Assembly: GCA_030686995.1 (NCBI GenBank) | Contig: CM060706.1 | Coordinates: 143,488,505 to 143,552,504, forward strand | Length of the DNA: 64,000 nt | DNA from: Artemisia argyi | Taxonomy: Eukaryota > Streptophyta > Magnoliopsida > Asterales > Asteraceae | Direction of reading: 5' to 3' | Shown here: positions 45,508 through 57,472 of the stretch, piece after piece | Layout of the letters: every line of letters begins with the position of its first letter | Position numbering within the stretch: the stretch's first letter is position 1 | The notes under the pieces: model-generated | Seen by the model: the letters and a program-made list of their open reading frames with translations, nothing else | Database searches by the model: none | What the model was told of the DNA's origin: nothing | Made by a program: the position numbers and the translations under genes

Positions 45508-46469
45508 TAAAAAGATGATACCTTACATATGCACTTTCACTTGAGTTTGTTTTGTTTGATAGTAGATGTGTAATAAAACTATGAGAAATACTTGTTAGTG
45601 TAATTTTAGCGCCAAATTTAAAATTTTTTACAACATTTAGGAGTGAAACTTTAGCCATAGCAAGCGTCTCATGGATAGGAGATTGTATGACTAGCACATA
45701 ACCGTATATTCAGAAAAATTTTCCACCCAAATATGTGAGGTTCGCCTTTAGATTTGATAGGAAAAGCATTTACTATTAGTGCTTATGAGTGTACCGGTAG
45801 CATTTAGATTCTAGAACTTGCGTTAGTGATGCATCCCGAGACCGCTAGTGAGACTACATTCGTGTGGTAGGATTTACTACATGATAAGAGGCATTAGGAT
45901 CACCCTTGTGTTAAACCCGTATCATAATTACTTGACCATTTAAGTCATACTACTTGACTAGTTAAGTCAACTAATTTTTTCCCACACCTTAGCGTTGTAC
46001 TCATTTTTAGTACACGATACCCCTAGTACACCCCTCCGAGCCTATCTTTTCGTTTCTAACTTTAAGCATCTTTCTTAAAGGAAGAATTTGTTACACCCCA
46101 CTTAAATGTACAACCAAATCGCCTTAGCCTTCCGTGTATGCGCTCATTTTTAGTGCATTATTGTTATTTGTTAAACCCTAAGTTAACTTTCTAATTGATT
46201 ACATGGTTGCTAAGTCGAGTCATATCCTTGTACATATTGTTTTGGGACGATTGGGACTCATGGGTAAAGTACTTATTTTATGGAGTAATGGGGAAGAACA
46301 TCATTTATTACCCCCATATGTGCGTTAATCTTAAAAGTGCTCCAAGTGTTTTTATTTTCTTAATTCGAGTCATTAGTTTAGTTTAATGTAAAGTATGTAA
46401 AGATTCAAGTGTAAGGGGAATTCTCATTCCCTATGATGTATTATTTTGGATGGTAGGGTAAGAGTGTAT

Positions 46470-46471
<2 letters not shown>

Positions 46472-46516
<45 letters not shown>
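46472..46516 (+). repeat. A tract (45 A) in element G
   Basis: Uninterrupted A run on the sense strand, matching the D tract at 26980-27012. Its length may be uncertain in an assembly. Confidence 0.95.
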
Positions 46517-46517
<1 letters not shown>

Positions 46518-47028
46518 ATACGGACTACCATCCTTTTTCATTCTTTGTTCATTTTATATTTTTGTTATTTTTTATTTATTAGCTTAAGTCGAGTCTAGTC
46601 TTAGCTTAGCAACGCCATCTTGTACATGTAATTAACCAAGATTGCTAACTCGCCACCAGTAAAACTTCCTTTATCCAAAAAAACCGTGTAATTCATATCC
46701 CTATACCTAACGTTACAACCCTTTAAAAGACCTCTTTGATAGTTTATCCTAGGTGCTTACGCCATGTGGTGGAGGTTTGATTCTTTCCCAAGCCTATGGT
46801 AATCTATTTTGCTATGACAGGTAGTGAGAGATATCTTCCATTTCCATAATGTTATATTACTTTATTACACCCGAGAGATGTGAGTATCTAAACACTATTT
46901 GTGAGGTGCTAGTGTATGACCTCCGTGCTTGTCTATTGGTCTTTAGTGGAACGACTATTTGTTGTAATTACTTTTATATTAGTGTTAAATGACCCCTAAC
47001 TTGTCTTTTGAGTAGAATAAAAGTACAT

Positions 47029-47066
47029 TTGCTTGAGGACAAGCAAATCTCAAGTGTAAGGGTATA
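47029..47066 (+). other. Element G terminal hairpin and polypurine tract
   Basis: Perfect 7-bp stem TTGCTTG/CAAGCAA with loop AGGA (47029-47046), then AAGTGTAAGGG (47053-47063) abutting the LTR. Confidence 0.85.
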
Positions 47067-48464
47067 TGATGAGGCGAAAAATGATCCATTTTTAGGGGGT
47101 CATTTAGGCCCGAATCCGACTTTATTTGATCAAATATTGCCCTAAATCGTTCCTTTTGTGATTTTAGGTACTTGGAGAGTGAATTCTGGAAAAGAAGCCA
47201 TTTTGGACGTTTTTGGAGCATAAAAGTGAAGAAAACGGCTAAGTCTCAATTTTCCATGCTGGAAACAGTAGGTGACGGCGTCAAGAGTAATGCCATGACG
47301 GCGTCAAACCTCAAGAATTAAAATCCGTAGTTCATGAAGGCGTCAAGAGTGTTCCTGACGGCGTCAAAAGCCCAAGAATAAAAATCCGTAGTTGATGACG
47401 GCGTCACACAGGCCGTCAGAAGTAGATCAAGGCCGTCCGAGGAAGTATTTGGCGGCGAGATGACGGCGTCACACCTTTGTTCTTGACGCCGTCACCCCGT
47501 TTTTCCTATATATAGTTTTCTAGTTTTTCACATTAAAAAAGGAGAAGTTTTGGAGAAACCCTAAAGACGAATTTGGTGCAACTTTTACAGGTTTTTCAAG
47601 GGTTCCAAACCCTTGATACCTTGCATTGTAATTGAGATAAGTGTTCTTCTAATTCAATCAATATGTCTATGTGTTGGTTGTCTATATCTTGTTCTTGTCT
47701 CAATTCCATTATGCTAGGCTAGATCTCTTTTGTGTTTGCTTAGATCTAATGAAACCTAGATATTGATTATGTGTTGATTACTTGTTTATTCTTGTCTTGG
47801 ATGAATGATTTATATGTTAGGCTTAAGAAAACTGGCAGATCTCCAAATGGTAACATGCTTGAACGTCTTAAGAAACATGAACCGAGGCGTACTAGGTCTT
47901 TATTGGTTGTATTTAATGCATGAGCCACTATTTACAATCCCTATAGTTGTGCTGGGCATGGTGTAGGAGGAGATAAGAGCTCATAGAATTGGGGAGTTAT
48001 GTATGCCACCCCATGAATGGTATTAAGGAATACAATCCGTCATTCATGCAATTATAACAAGTAATTAACGTGTAAAAGATATCCAGGGAGTAGTGAAATC
48101 TAAGTAAACACATTTTCTCCAATTACTGCTTACAACCTTAGTTTAATTAGTTTATTTTCATTTTTATTATTTTATTTTGATTGCATCTTAGTTTTGGGTT
48201 AGTTGAATAGCAACTAATTCCGCCCACTCTTTCAAAACCCGAGATTTTACTTGCTTTCATAAAAATATAAAAACACAAAAATAATCATCCCTCACCTTTA
48301 GAACTAGTAATTAGGTTTTCTAATCCTAGCGACACTATTCCTAAGCTGAACGATCAATCCCCCCGGTACTTGTCACAATACTATACTACAACGATCAGGT
48401 ACACTGCCTGGTGGGGGTTGTAAGCTTCTCGAGAGGTAAAGCCTGTTGCGATTCCCACGCATCA
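47067..48464 (+). repeat. Element G 3' LTR
   Basis: 1398 bp, TGATGAGGCG to CACGCATCA, matching 42155-43561 at about 99 percent by eye. The palindrome cluster starts at 47273; the TATA box is at about 47506-47515. Confidence 0.93.
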
Positions 48465-48469
48465 GTAAG
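48465..48469. other. Target-site duplication of element G, right copy
   Basis: GTAAG, identical to 42150-42154. Confidence 0.92.
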
Positions 48470-49409
48470 GATGTGGACCACCGCAAGTTTCACAACTTAG
48501 GTTAACAGCTTTGACCTGATTATGATTTTTCTGATGGATACGCAAAACTGCTGTAGACAAATCATCAAGCTTTTTAGCTAGGATTGATATTTCATTGCTT
48601 TCCGGAGTGACTGACTTAAATGAGTCGTTCCTCTCAGCAGAGGAGTCCCAAAAATTATGATGGGCAGTCATGTTTTCGATTAAGTCATAGCACTCTTCAG
48701 GGGTCCTTTTCATAAAGGTGCCCCCAGCAGCAGCATTGATGGTGTCACGATGACGGAGTGTCAAACCATTATAAAAGGTATCAATAATGGTGACAAGAAG
48801 CATGTTATGATTGGGACACCGTTCAATAGCAAGTTTGTAGTGTTCCCATGCCTCAAATAAGGACTCTTCGGGAAGCTGTCTGAAGTTGCTGATATCATTC
48901 CTAAGCTTTGTGACCATAGATGGTGGAAAGTATTTGGCCAGAAATTTAGTGATCATCTCATCAAAAGTGTGGATCGAATTCTTTGGAAGTCGATCGAACC
49001 AGGAAGTCGCATGATGGGTGAGTGAATAGGGAAAAAGGTGCAAACGTAGGCCGTCGTCGGTGACGCCATTTTGTTTCATGCTCTGGGTGACAGTTAAAAA
49101 TTTGTCGAGATGCTTGTTAGCATCGTCACCCGGCAATCCGTGGAACTGGCACGTATTCTGGATCTGTTGTATCATGTGGTGTTTTAATCCAAAATCCGTG
49201 GCTCCAATAGTGAGTGGTGCAATGGGTCCAACCCTCCCTTGCATGGTAGGTTGACACAGTTCCTCCATTGTTCGGGTGTCAGGAACTGGTTCCTCCTTGG
49301 GAGGGAATGGGGGCTCGTCGTTCATTTTTGATGGTTGCTTTTCTTCAATAGTACGTAACTTAGTTACATTTTTTCCTTTATTACGCTTTGTTTGCGAACG
49401 AGTGCGCAT
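48470..49409 (-). pseudogene. Element F gag, 5' part
   Basis: 313 codons from ATG 49409 to the insertion of G. After a basic start (MRTRSQTKRNKGK) the Athila capsid region runs from about residue 60 to 255: HMIQQIQNTCQFHGLPGDDA, SWFDRLP, FLAKYFPPSMVTKLRNDISN, then FYNGLTLRHRDTINAAAGG. It ends at the single zinc-knuckle-like CETCGGPHPY, which the rest of gag (42149 downward) would complete. No stop or shift occurs in this part; the only break is the insertion. It forms the capsid shell. Confidence 0.9.
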
Positions 49410-49874
49410 GCACTAAAAACGGTATCAATCAAAACAAGACAGAGGCAAAACGACAGTGAACTTGAATCCAATAATCACAAATGAACAGCTCCTTTAAAAA
49501 AGGTACACTATTCACAAGGATACAATGGTAAGTTTTAAATCTTAAGTTTGGGAACTTATTATGTTCACACCCCCAGTTGGTAGGTGTTCTGCCTTGGTTT
49601 TCGGTGGTAAACTTTTATGTAATTATATTCACAGTAAAATATTTTTGGCTTTTCGTGTATGGGTAAAAAACTTGGACAATATTTTTGGAACTGATTCGTT
49701 AACCGAAATCGTTCCTTTAAGATTACTCACAGGCTGGCGGGAGGAAATAAATGGATCCCTCTTAAGTTCGCAATTTAATGTCAGAACTTACCTTAAATCA
49801 ACTGTATAGGTTGTAATCTTAAAGATAACGAAGTAATTTAACTTCATAGTTTGTTTTGTTGTTTATGATTTGTT
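49410..49874 (-). other. Element F leader, gag-proximal part
   Basis: Non-coding leader between H and the gag start. I see no ORF on the sense strand or other signal; an antisense ORF at 49561-49809 has no recognisable content. Confidence 0.5.
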
Positions 49875-49879
49875 TGGTG

Positions 49880-52800
49880 TGTAACACCCCCAAAATACCG
49901 CAGCGGAAGACTGTGTCACAGGGGTGCTACTTCATAATACAAAGTACAAGTTATAGAAAACAACCTCTAAATGAGACGTTTTGAAAAGTTACCATTCGAT
50001 TAATGAATTCAAAGTTACAAATATGAGATTCCAAAGTATGATACATAAATGTATACAAAATGTTTTGAATGGTAAATGATAAAAAGCGTAAGTCTTCAGA
50101 ATATGCAACTTGACTCTAAGTTCCACGCACTAGCTATCGCCTTACTAACCTGAGATAAACATGCTAAAGTGTCAACACAATGGTTGGTGAGTTCATAGAG
50201 TTTGTCTTAAAATAGTTGAAAAGCCTTAAAGAATGTTTACACCGCAAAGGCATTGTGAATCCACTCAGTTACAAGTCCCGCCATAAGAGACTTGTAACCT
50301 GTGTGTTCACAACCCACTGCTAATATATATATGATTAAGACATATGAGAATACGATATGTGTACATGCCAATGCTCAAAGATTAAAGACTACTGGGTGCC
50401 ATTTCCCAAAGTTATGAGATTACTGGGTGCCATTTCCCAAAGTATAAAAGATTACTGGGTGCCATTTCCCAAAGTATAAAAGATTACTGGGTGCCATTTC
50501 CCAAAGTATAACTACTAGCCACTAAATAGAATAACGCAATTAAGTATAACACAGTCATGTATGTATGCAATCAAGTATAATGCAATCAAGTATAAGACAA
50601 TCAAGTATAAATGTTTTGAGTATTTGTACAAGTAAGCAAGTAGTTGAGCATGTATCTCCCCCAAAGAGTTAAAACAAGTATGAAAAGAGTAGGGGCTATG
50701 ACTCACCTTAAGCTTATGTAATGAGAAATGAAAGTGGTAGTCGAATCGCGAAAGTCTCTAAGAGCAGCCTATAATAGAACGTTGCGACTTAGGTTTGGAG
50801 TAACGTCTAAGAATACGAATAATTGCCTATATATGTCTTGCATATAGTTCATGATGTAGTACTTAGTATATAGTGTAAGTCTTTGAATATAAATGGTTTA
50901 TGAAACATGTATAGTTTGTATATCTCTTACTACCGTTCGGGCCGACATAATTCAGAAGTCATGGAATAAACGTTCGAGGAGCCAGGACACTTTAATTCGT
51001 AAATCCACAACTCATCTCGACGGCTTACTTAATGAACTCCTCACATGAGGCTCCCTACTATTGTAGTATTTGATAACATATATATAAGTTTTGATCTTTA
51101 AAAGTTATATGGTCTTTAGCCGTGGCTTTGCCGTGACCTTGGTCATTGTTACCATGGTCTTGAGACTCAACCTTGGCTTTAGCCATGGTTGTGGTCTTGG
51201 CTTTAGGTCATTAGACCTCTTGGTCTTAGTAAAACATAACTATTATATAGTGACTTTGGTATATATAAAATAGCTGTTAAGAAACTGAAGAAAATCTCAT
51301 TCGTTATTGGTTTTCTGGAGACGTGCTCCTGAGTTTTTGAAGAAAACGTGATTCAGGACAACTTTCGTGCTTTAACTTTTTCATGAAACGGACCAGAAGG
51401 GCCTCTTTTTGCGTGTTTTATGTTCTGTCACAGAAAGTATTTGGCAGATTTGCCGTAAAGTTTTGGTAATTTCAAATGGTCATAACTTTTGACTCGGGTA
51501 CTCGTTTTGGGTGATTCAAATTGCTATGTTTTCCTTGTTAAGTCCTCTTTAATAGTAAGTAAGTGTCAAATATCATAGTTATACTATTTTGGTCGTGGTT
51601 CTCCAAGAAAGTTACTAGTTTACTTGTTTAAATATCATAAGTTAACATATATATACATAACTTGTTTTACCAATTTTTATATATCATGAACATAATACAA
51701 AGACCATATATAGCATGAAAGAAACATAATAAGCATGAAAATGATATTGAGCAAGAAAGTATAATAGGGTTTCTTAGAACTTTTGGCTTTCTAAAGAAAG
51801 GAAGTCAAGTATGAAACTAGGACACTAAACCTATGCTTGCAAACCCTTCACCACAACTCTTGAAACCCTTGCTAGCCTTGATATAGACCTTGTGAAAACC
51901 ATTTAACTTCAGCCCCTAATCACCTTGTGTAGCTCCTAATTCAACCATGGAATCACCAAACAAACTTAAGAACTAGGTAGAGAATACTAAGACCTTGAAC
52001 TTTGTAGTGTAACTTGTAGTTTGAAGATCAAAGGATCATGGTGCTAGGGATTTATGTGTGGCGTTTTTATTATGAAGAAAGGAAGGAATGAGCTTGTATT
52101 TATACTATGAATAGGAGGTTAGGAAGGTGTTCGGAAATTCCCTAAACTTGGTGACCAAGTTTAACTTGGAGCCAAAGTTTAACACTTGTTCTAATCCTAG
52201 GGCTAGAGTCATGAGATTAAGCCACATGGGCTGATTTCCCCCCCCCCCCCTAGAGGCGGTTCACAATACTTGGGGAGGAAGTGTTGGCTTTTGATGGTAT
52301 TATCCTACTTATGTGACTAGTTTTGGACCCGTAAAATGCTAACCGTAAGTTGTTAAGTCACGAAACGTAAAACCGGGTATCCTAAAAATATGAAACTTAT
52401 AAATATGTTAGAACTTATCAATATACTCCATAATAAAATATAAAATGAGTGGTAGGTTCTATTAGGGTGCTCAAACCCTGCTAAAACTGGAAACACGGGT
52501 CTAAAACGCGTAATACGTAAAACGTACGAAAGTTGCGTAAAATTTAGAAAAGTAAAATGTAACTTTTCTAATAGGATACTAATGACTTAAAATGACTTAT
52601 AATGTCTAGGCTGGGCTCTGTCTAGTGTCGGTTGGTATTTAATGTCTTTAAACTTAAAACCGTAAGCCTAAAAATCAAGGAATGATTTATAAAATCAAGG
52701 AATGATTTTTGGTCAAAGGAGGAGGGAAAAATATGTTGAGTTATTCCAAAAATGTGAAAACTCAAATTGTCTTAGAAACACGGTGCAGATATAGGCTAAG

Positions 52801-53191
52801 GTTACGACTAAGTAAAAGTGCTTAAAGACGAGAATTCCTGTTTCTCACGGCCGAGGTTTATTTGGTCATATTTTTCTCAGTCATTATTAATTCTCAAATA
52901 AATCATGAGAGTACTAAACATTTTTCTGATGCGGGGTCACTTAACGCTGTCGAGTTTCATTGTGCGTAGAATTTTTGAATGACGTTTTACCCAAAAATGT
53001 GTAATTCCTTAATAACTTTCACGAAAATGATCTGATGAGTGTCAAACTTTTAATTTGCCATGGAAATGATTTATCACTCGAGGCCATGAAACAAAAATCA
53101 AATTTTGGGAAAATTTCGGGAAAATGAATAGTAAAAGTGAGTAGTAAAATTTTCGAGAATAGAAGTTAACCAGAAAATGTGAATTGTTACA
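49880..53191. mobile_element. H: solo LTR of a chromovirus-like element
   Basis: 3312 bp starting TGTAACACCC and ending TTGTTACA, flanked on both sides by TGGTG (49875-49879 and 53192-53196). The first 20 bases are nearly those of the B LTR, and size and ends fit. No internal region or second LTR is present, so unequal recombination between LTRs removed the element. Orientation is probably minus, by analogy with B. It holds 32-bp repeats, a C run at about 52229-52241 and no credible gene. Confidence 0.85.
50387..50512. repeat. Four 31-32-bp tandem repeats in solo LTR H
   Basis: Units start at 50387, 50418, 50450 and 50482 with core ACTGGGTGCCATTTCCCAAA, itself a small TGGG/CCCA hairpin. AAGTATAA-type repeats follow at 50540-50610. 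Confidence 0.9.
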
Positions 53192-53196
53192 TGGTG

Positions 53197-53336
53197 TTTT
53201 TAACACTTCAGGAGAAATGTTAATGAACTTTTTCAGATATGATTTTGATTTTCACAAAGTTTACAAAGCGGAGATATTTGTACAGGAGGGGTTTTGAAAA
53301 CCACTAAACCTAAACCGTTTTGAAATACGCAACAAC
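53197..53336 (-). other. Element F leader, LTR-proximal part
   Basis: 140 bp between H and the primer-binding site; no gene. Confidence 0.5.
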
Positions 53337-53358
53337 CTCCCCGGCAGAGGCTCCAAAT
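53337..53358 (-). other. Element F primer-binding site
   Basis: The minus strand reads TTTGGAGCCTCTGCCGGGGA after the LTR end, a changed form of the TGGCGCCG...GCCGGGGA site of Athila/Tat elements. Confidence 0.7.
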
Positions 53359-53360
53359 TT

Positions 53361-56300
53361 TGACTCCTCCTAAACCAATCAGTCAACCGTGTGCAGTTGA
53401 TAGGCCCACATAAGAGAAAGTGCAAGTTTATATTGACCGTGGAAATATAGGGAAATCCCCGGGTCGTTAAGTCCCAACGAGATTGAAATTGTATTTTGAA
53501 CGTTTAAGGGAATGAGTGGTACTGAGGACAGTAACCAAAATGATTGAGGAATGATTATACTACTGATTGCTTGGTATTTGGATAATATGAAAAGATATAA
53601 ACAATAACAGAGATACACACAAAAGCACAAATTAGAAAATCAGATAACAGACATAGAAAAGTGGGTTTTATTAAATTACAAACTACAGGGGGGTACAATT
53701 GAAACTTTTTAAAACTAAAAATTAAAAAGAAAATTTAAAATGATATTAAAATTATGAAAATGATTATTTTAATATTTAATTACTATTTTATTAATTAAAA
53801 CTATTTAATAAGTAAATTAAACCTAAGTTAAATTAACTAAAAATTATAAAGATTACAATTTAAACTAAAAACTTGCAAAAATAATTTCTAAACCTTAAAA
53901 AGAACTTGAAGAAAGTATAAAAAATTAAAATAAATATTTTTGTCTTTTTATGAGTTTTCTATTAATTAAAAACTAATTATATTATTTAAACTAATTAAAT
54001 TATTTTAAATTACTAATAATACTAAAATGACTTATAAAATTATGGAAAAATTTATAAAACTAATTAACCATTACAGGAATCCTAAAAAATTATAAAAAGT
54101 TGCTAAAAATTATATTTAAGCTATTTGACTAATTAATTACTTATTAATTAATTTAACTACTTTATAAAACCTAGGAAAAATATAAAATTCTACTGTTGTT
54201 AATTAAAATTAAAGAAAACTAATTAATTATTAATATTACCTATTTAATTATTTAAACTATTTTTAAATCTAATAAATAGTAAACTGCTTAGGAAAAATCT
54301 AAGAAAATTATTTTAACTACTTAAAGGTAATAAGAAGTTAAGAAAATTATAACAATGGAAAAGTGCTTATTAATAAGCTGAAAGGAAAATTAAATAGATA
54401 ATTTCTATTAAATAGAAGCTATCACTATAATTAAGTTTGGCTTTTTCTGGTTTTTCTTTTATAAAATTATTAAAATACTTAAAATATGAAACTTTTACAA
54501 AGACAACTAATTTGGAAACTCAGAATAAGCACTGTGAGTGCTTATCACCCTAGACAGTTGACTAAGTTTGACCACACAAAGAAATAAGCTCAAATGGAGT
54601 TATGTGGGGTCCACACTGGTTGAGTCTGGTTTACCTAAGTTACTTAGACTTGAATAATCTAGACTTGATGAGATAAGCTCATGGGATAAGCTAAAAAGCT
54701 ACAATAAGCAATTGCTTATTTGGGTTCTGGGTCAGAAATGGGGCAGAGTTATGAGGTTGACTTAGGTGGGGTCCACTGATCACTAGGTCAAACAAAGGGT
54801 CAAAGTATGAACCCTGGTAGGAGGGGGTTGGAAGAACTTAAGTTTGAGTTGTGGGACCCACTGGGGTAGCCACAAACAACCACCAAAGTGGTGGTGGTGA
54901 GATGGTATGCTGTGCACAAGGCAAAGCCCTTTCCCTGCAGGTGTTTTTGGATGGGTGTAACTTGCACAAGAAAAATCTTAAAAATGAAATAGATGCAGGA
55001 AACTAAAGTTAAGCTAGTATACTAACACCTCAATAAGTTTCAATGCTTAAGATTGAACACAAAATTCTAGATAAATCATGCCATTTTGAGGATTTCTGAG
55101 GTTGTGCACTTTTTGACTTTTTAATTTATGAATTAACTTTGACTTATTTGAACTTCTGATTGATCCTACTTGCTAAATAAGTTGTTATAAGCTAAGATTA
55201 AGTTAAATTAGGCTAGGTTACTAACTTATGTGATGATATGGTGAGATTTGGACCTCAATTCCTATAACAGTTAACTGTTAAGGAGTATAGGTGATGATTT
55301 TGACTTTGGGTGTATGAAATCACAATTTTATGCCTTAAGTGACCTAAATCTCACTACTGCAACCTTGTGAAACACAGATAAACACCAAACAACAACAAGG
55401 GCTTAGCTCACTAGCTTGTTCCAAACACTCCCTTAACTGTCTGATGTGGGGTTTTTTCAAAGCAAACAGTTTATTTAAACCATACAATTAACACAAATCC
55501 TTTTATTATGCTTGTGTAAACCCGTTTAAGTCCAAATATACCAACAATAACAACTACAACTTGGAAATCAAAATCAAGCTTCATATTACTAAATTATGAA
55601 ATACTAAACAACTATTAATTTCAACAAACAACTATGCTACTTAAGATTATATTATCACTAAATTACTTTAAATGAACACAGAAAAACAAAATCTAACAAA
55701 CACAATAATGAATATAGGAAATAAGCTTTAAAATAGACAGATTGCTTACAAGCTAAAGACTGTGAGGATCAATGACCAAGAACCAAGAACCTAAATTCCT
55801 CCCTGAGGATCTAAACCCAACTCCAAAGCTTCCTTATGCTTCCAAATCACCTCTGAATCCCAGAAATCAAAACCAAATCCCACAGTTGACTTTCATTGAC
55901 CAATTTTGTATTTTTGGAATTTTTTAAACTATACTGAATTATAAGTTACTAGAAGCTTTATTGAGCTTATTAGGAGCTTATATGAGCTTATGAGTCCACA
56001 GTAACATCAACTAAGAACAATATTAAGTAATTTTGAGATTTTTGAAATTGGAAATTGCATAAACTGGATTAATACATAAACTTTGAAATTTATTGCTAAA
56101 AGAAGTTCACAATACACTTGAGAACACTGGAAATTACACTTAAAAGCTTAAGTTACACTGGAATTTAAAACTTACTTAATTCGACATACATTTATATAAA
56201 ATAAACTAGATATCTTTTTCTTCTGCTTCCCCTTCTCTCTTTATAGAAAATTGAGACTCCCCACATGCCTCTGATCTTTTCCCACTTCACTTTGTGACCA

Positions 56301-57471
56301 TTGGATGGGTCAATGTGATCTCAGTCGTTTAAACTGATTTTTGCGCCAAAAGTCTCCACGTTTACTTGGGGCCAAAGTTTTGCAATTAAAGAATATTGGG
56401 ATCTTGTGGAAGTGTCAGGGGACAATTGAGATAGTTTGGAGGCCAAGTTGGGGCTATATGATGAAAACAGAGGAGCAAGTATGGTTTAGAGAGAAAATTG
56501 GTGGGAAATGCATTTAATGTGGTGTGGGATAAGGTTGTGAGGTGGAAGGGAGTAGGTTAGTGAGCTGGAAAGGTGGTGAGGTGGTGGAAAACCACCATGG
56601 TTTTGCTGGTTTCAGGTTTGGGAGAGGAGGATGAACAGTGGAGGGTGGTTTGGCGGTATTGGGAGGTCAAACGGGTCAAACCCCGTTTTTATTATATTAA
56701 GGGTGTGGGCCGAGGGTTGTTTGGGCCTAGGAAAAATGGGTGGGCTGGATTGTGTTTGGATTGGGTTTGGTTTGGTTTTGGTTTATTAATAAAAGGGTCC
56801 GGTTGGTATGTGGTATTAAACAAGGACCAATTTTGTAATTTGGTGAATTTTGAGGGACTCATTTTGTAACTTTTCCAAACTACTTCCAAGGACTAAACCT
56901 GCATTTAAACCAAACACAAGGACAAAAGATGTAATTTTTCCATTTTTTAAAACCCAGGGACCTTTTCTGCCAATTCCTCAAACTCCAGGGACCAAACTGT
57001 AATTTTCTGAAAATTGAAGGGTTTAAGTTGTAATTTCCCAAAAGTTATCATAAGGACCAATTTTGTCATTTAAGAATAGTTCAAGGTTTATTTTTCATAT
57101 TTTTCCATTTTCAAAACCATAAGGACTATATTTGACATTTTTCAAACTTGAGGGACTAAAGTTGTCATTTTGCAATTTTTAACTTTAAAGGACTAATCTT
57201 GACAACTTATGAATCCCTAAGGACCTTTGATGATATTTTTCAAGTTTTGATTTACCAGGGACTAGTTTTGACAATTTTTGAAACTTGAGGGACTGAAACT
57301 GCCAATTATGCAAACTTTGTACGTTTTTCTTTTGTTTTTACTTATTTTGCATTTGAAACATATAAAACACACTTCTAAGATATTTTAAGTATTATGGTAC
57401 ATATTTGAGTGTTTTTGGATGTTTTGGCAACTCAGATTGGTATAAAATGATGAGTATTTAGACACTCATCA
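53361..57471 (-). repeat. Element F 5' LTR (right copy)
   Basis: 4111 bp, TGACTCCTCC to CTCATCA, matching 32185-36370 apart from a 78-bp deletion near 54150 and scattered substitutions. The ORF 56573-56869 is the same antisense shadow as in the other copy. Confidence 0.9.
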
Positions 57472-57472
57472 T

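Larger units (their letters stand above)
44623..47066 (+). other. Element G 3' untranslated region
   Basis: 2.4 kb without a credible gene, matching D 26431-28961. It starts with the conserved GCTTCTTGGGAGGCAACCCA (about 44667), then two TGACGGCGTCA sites (45059, 45082), the first hairpin/purine cassette, the A tract and the terminal cassette next to the LTR. Confidence 0.8.
42155..48464 (+). mobile_element. Element G: short non-autonomous relative of D with one ORF
   Basis: LTRs 42155-43561 and 47067-48464 with TGATG/CATCA ends flank 3.5 kb of internal DNA: primer-binding site, one intact ORF and a 2.4-kb 3' region. The LTR opening, leader and 3' region match D, but gag, protease and everything else of D are replaced by a single ORF of about 300 codons. 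It would need gag and pol from a partner. I count about 15 substitutions and one 10-bp deletion between the LTRs. It interrupts F gag. Confidence 0.92.
32185..57471 (-). mobile_element. Element F: Athila-type Ty3/gypsy retrotransposon, degenerate
   Basis: LTRs 32185-36370 and 53361-57471 bound a minus-strand element: primer-binding site, gag, retropepsin, reverse transcriptase, RNase H and integrase. The polymerase sequence ([23 protein letters not shown]) and the gag type are Athila. No env-like ORF follows pol. G is inserted in gag and H in the leader. Bases flanking the LTRs are TGGTT on the left and TGTAG on the right, so no clean duplication is seen and the left junction was probably rearranged. 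Confidence 0.88.

Noticed and set aside
49561..49809. Antisense ORF in the F leader
   Set aside because: No domain, wrong strand, and in untranslated leader.
50387..50512. CRISPR-like regular repeats
   Set aside because: Units are head-to-tail with no unique spacers, in a plant retrotransposon LTR.
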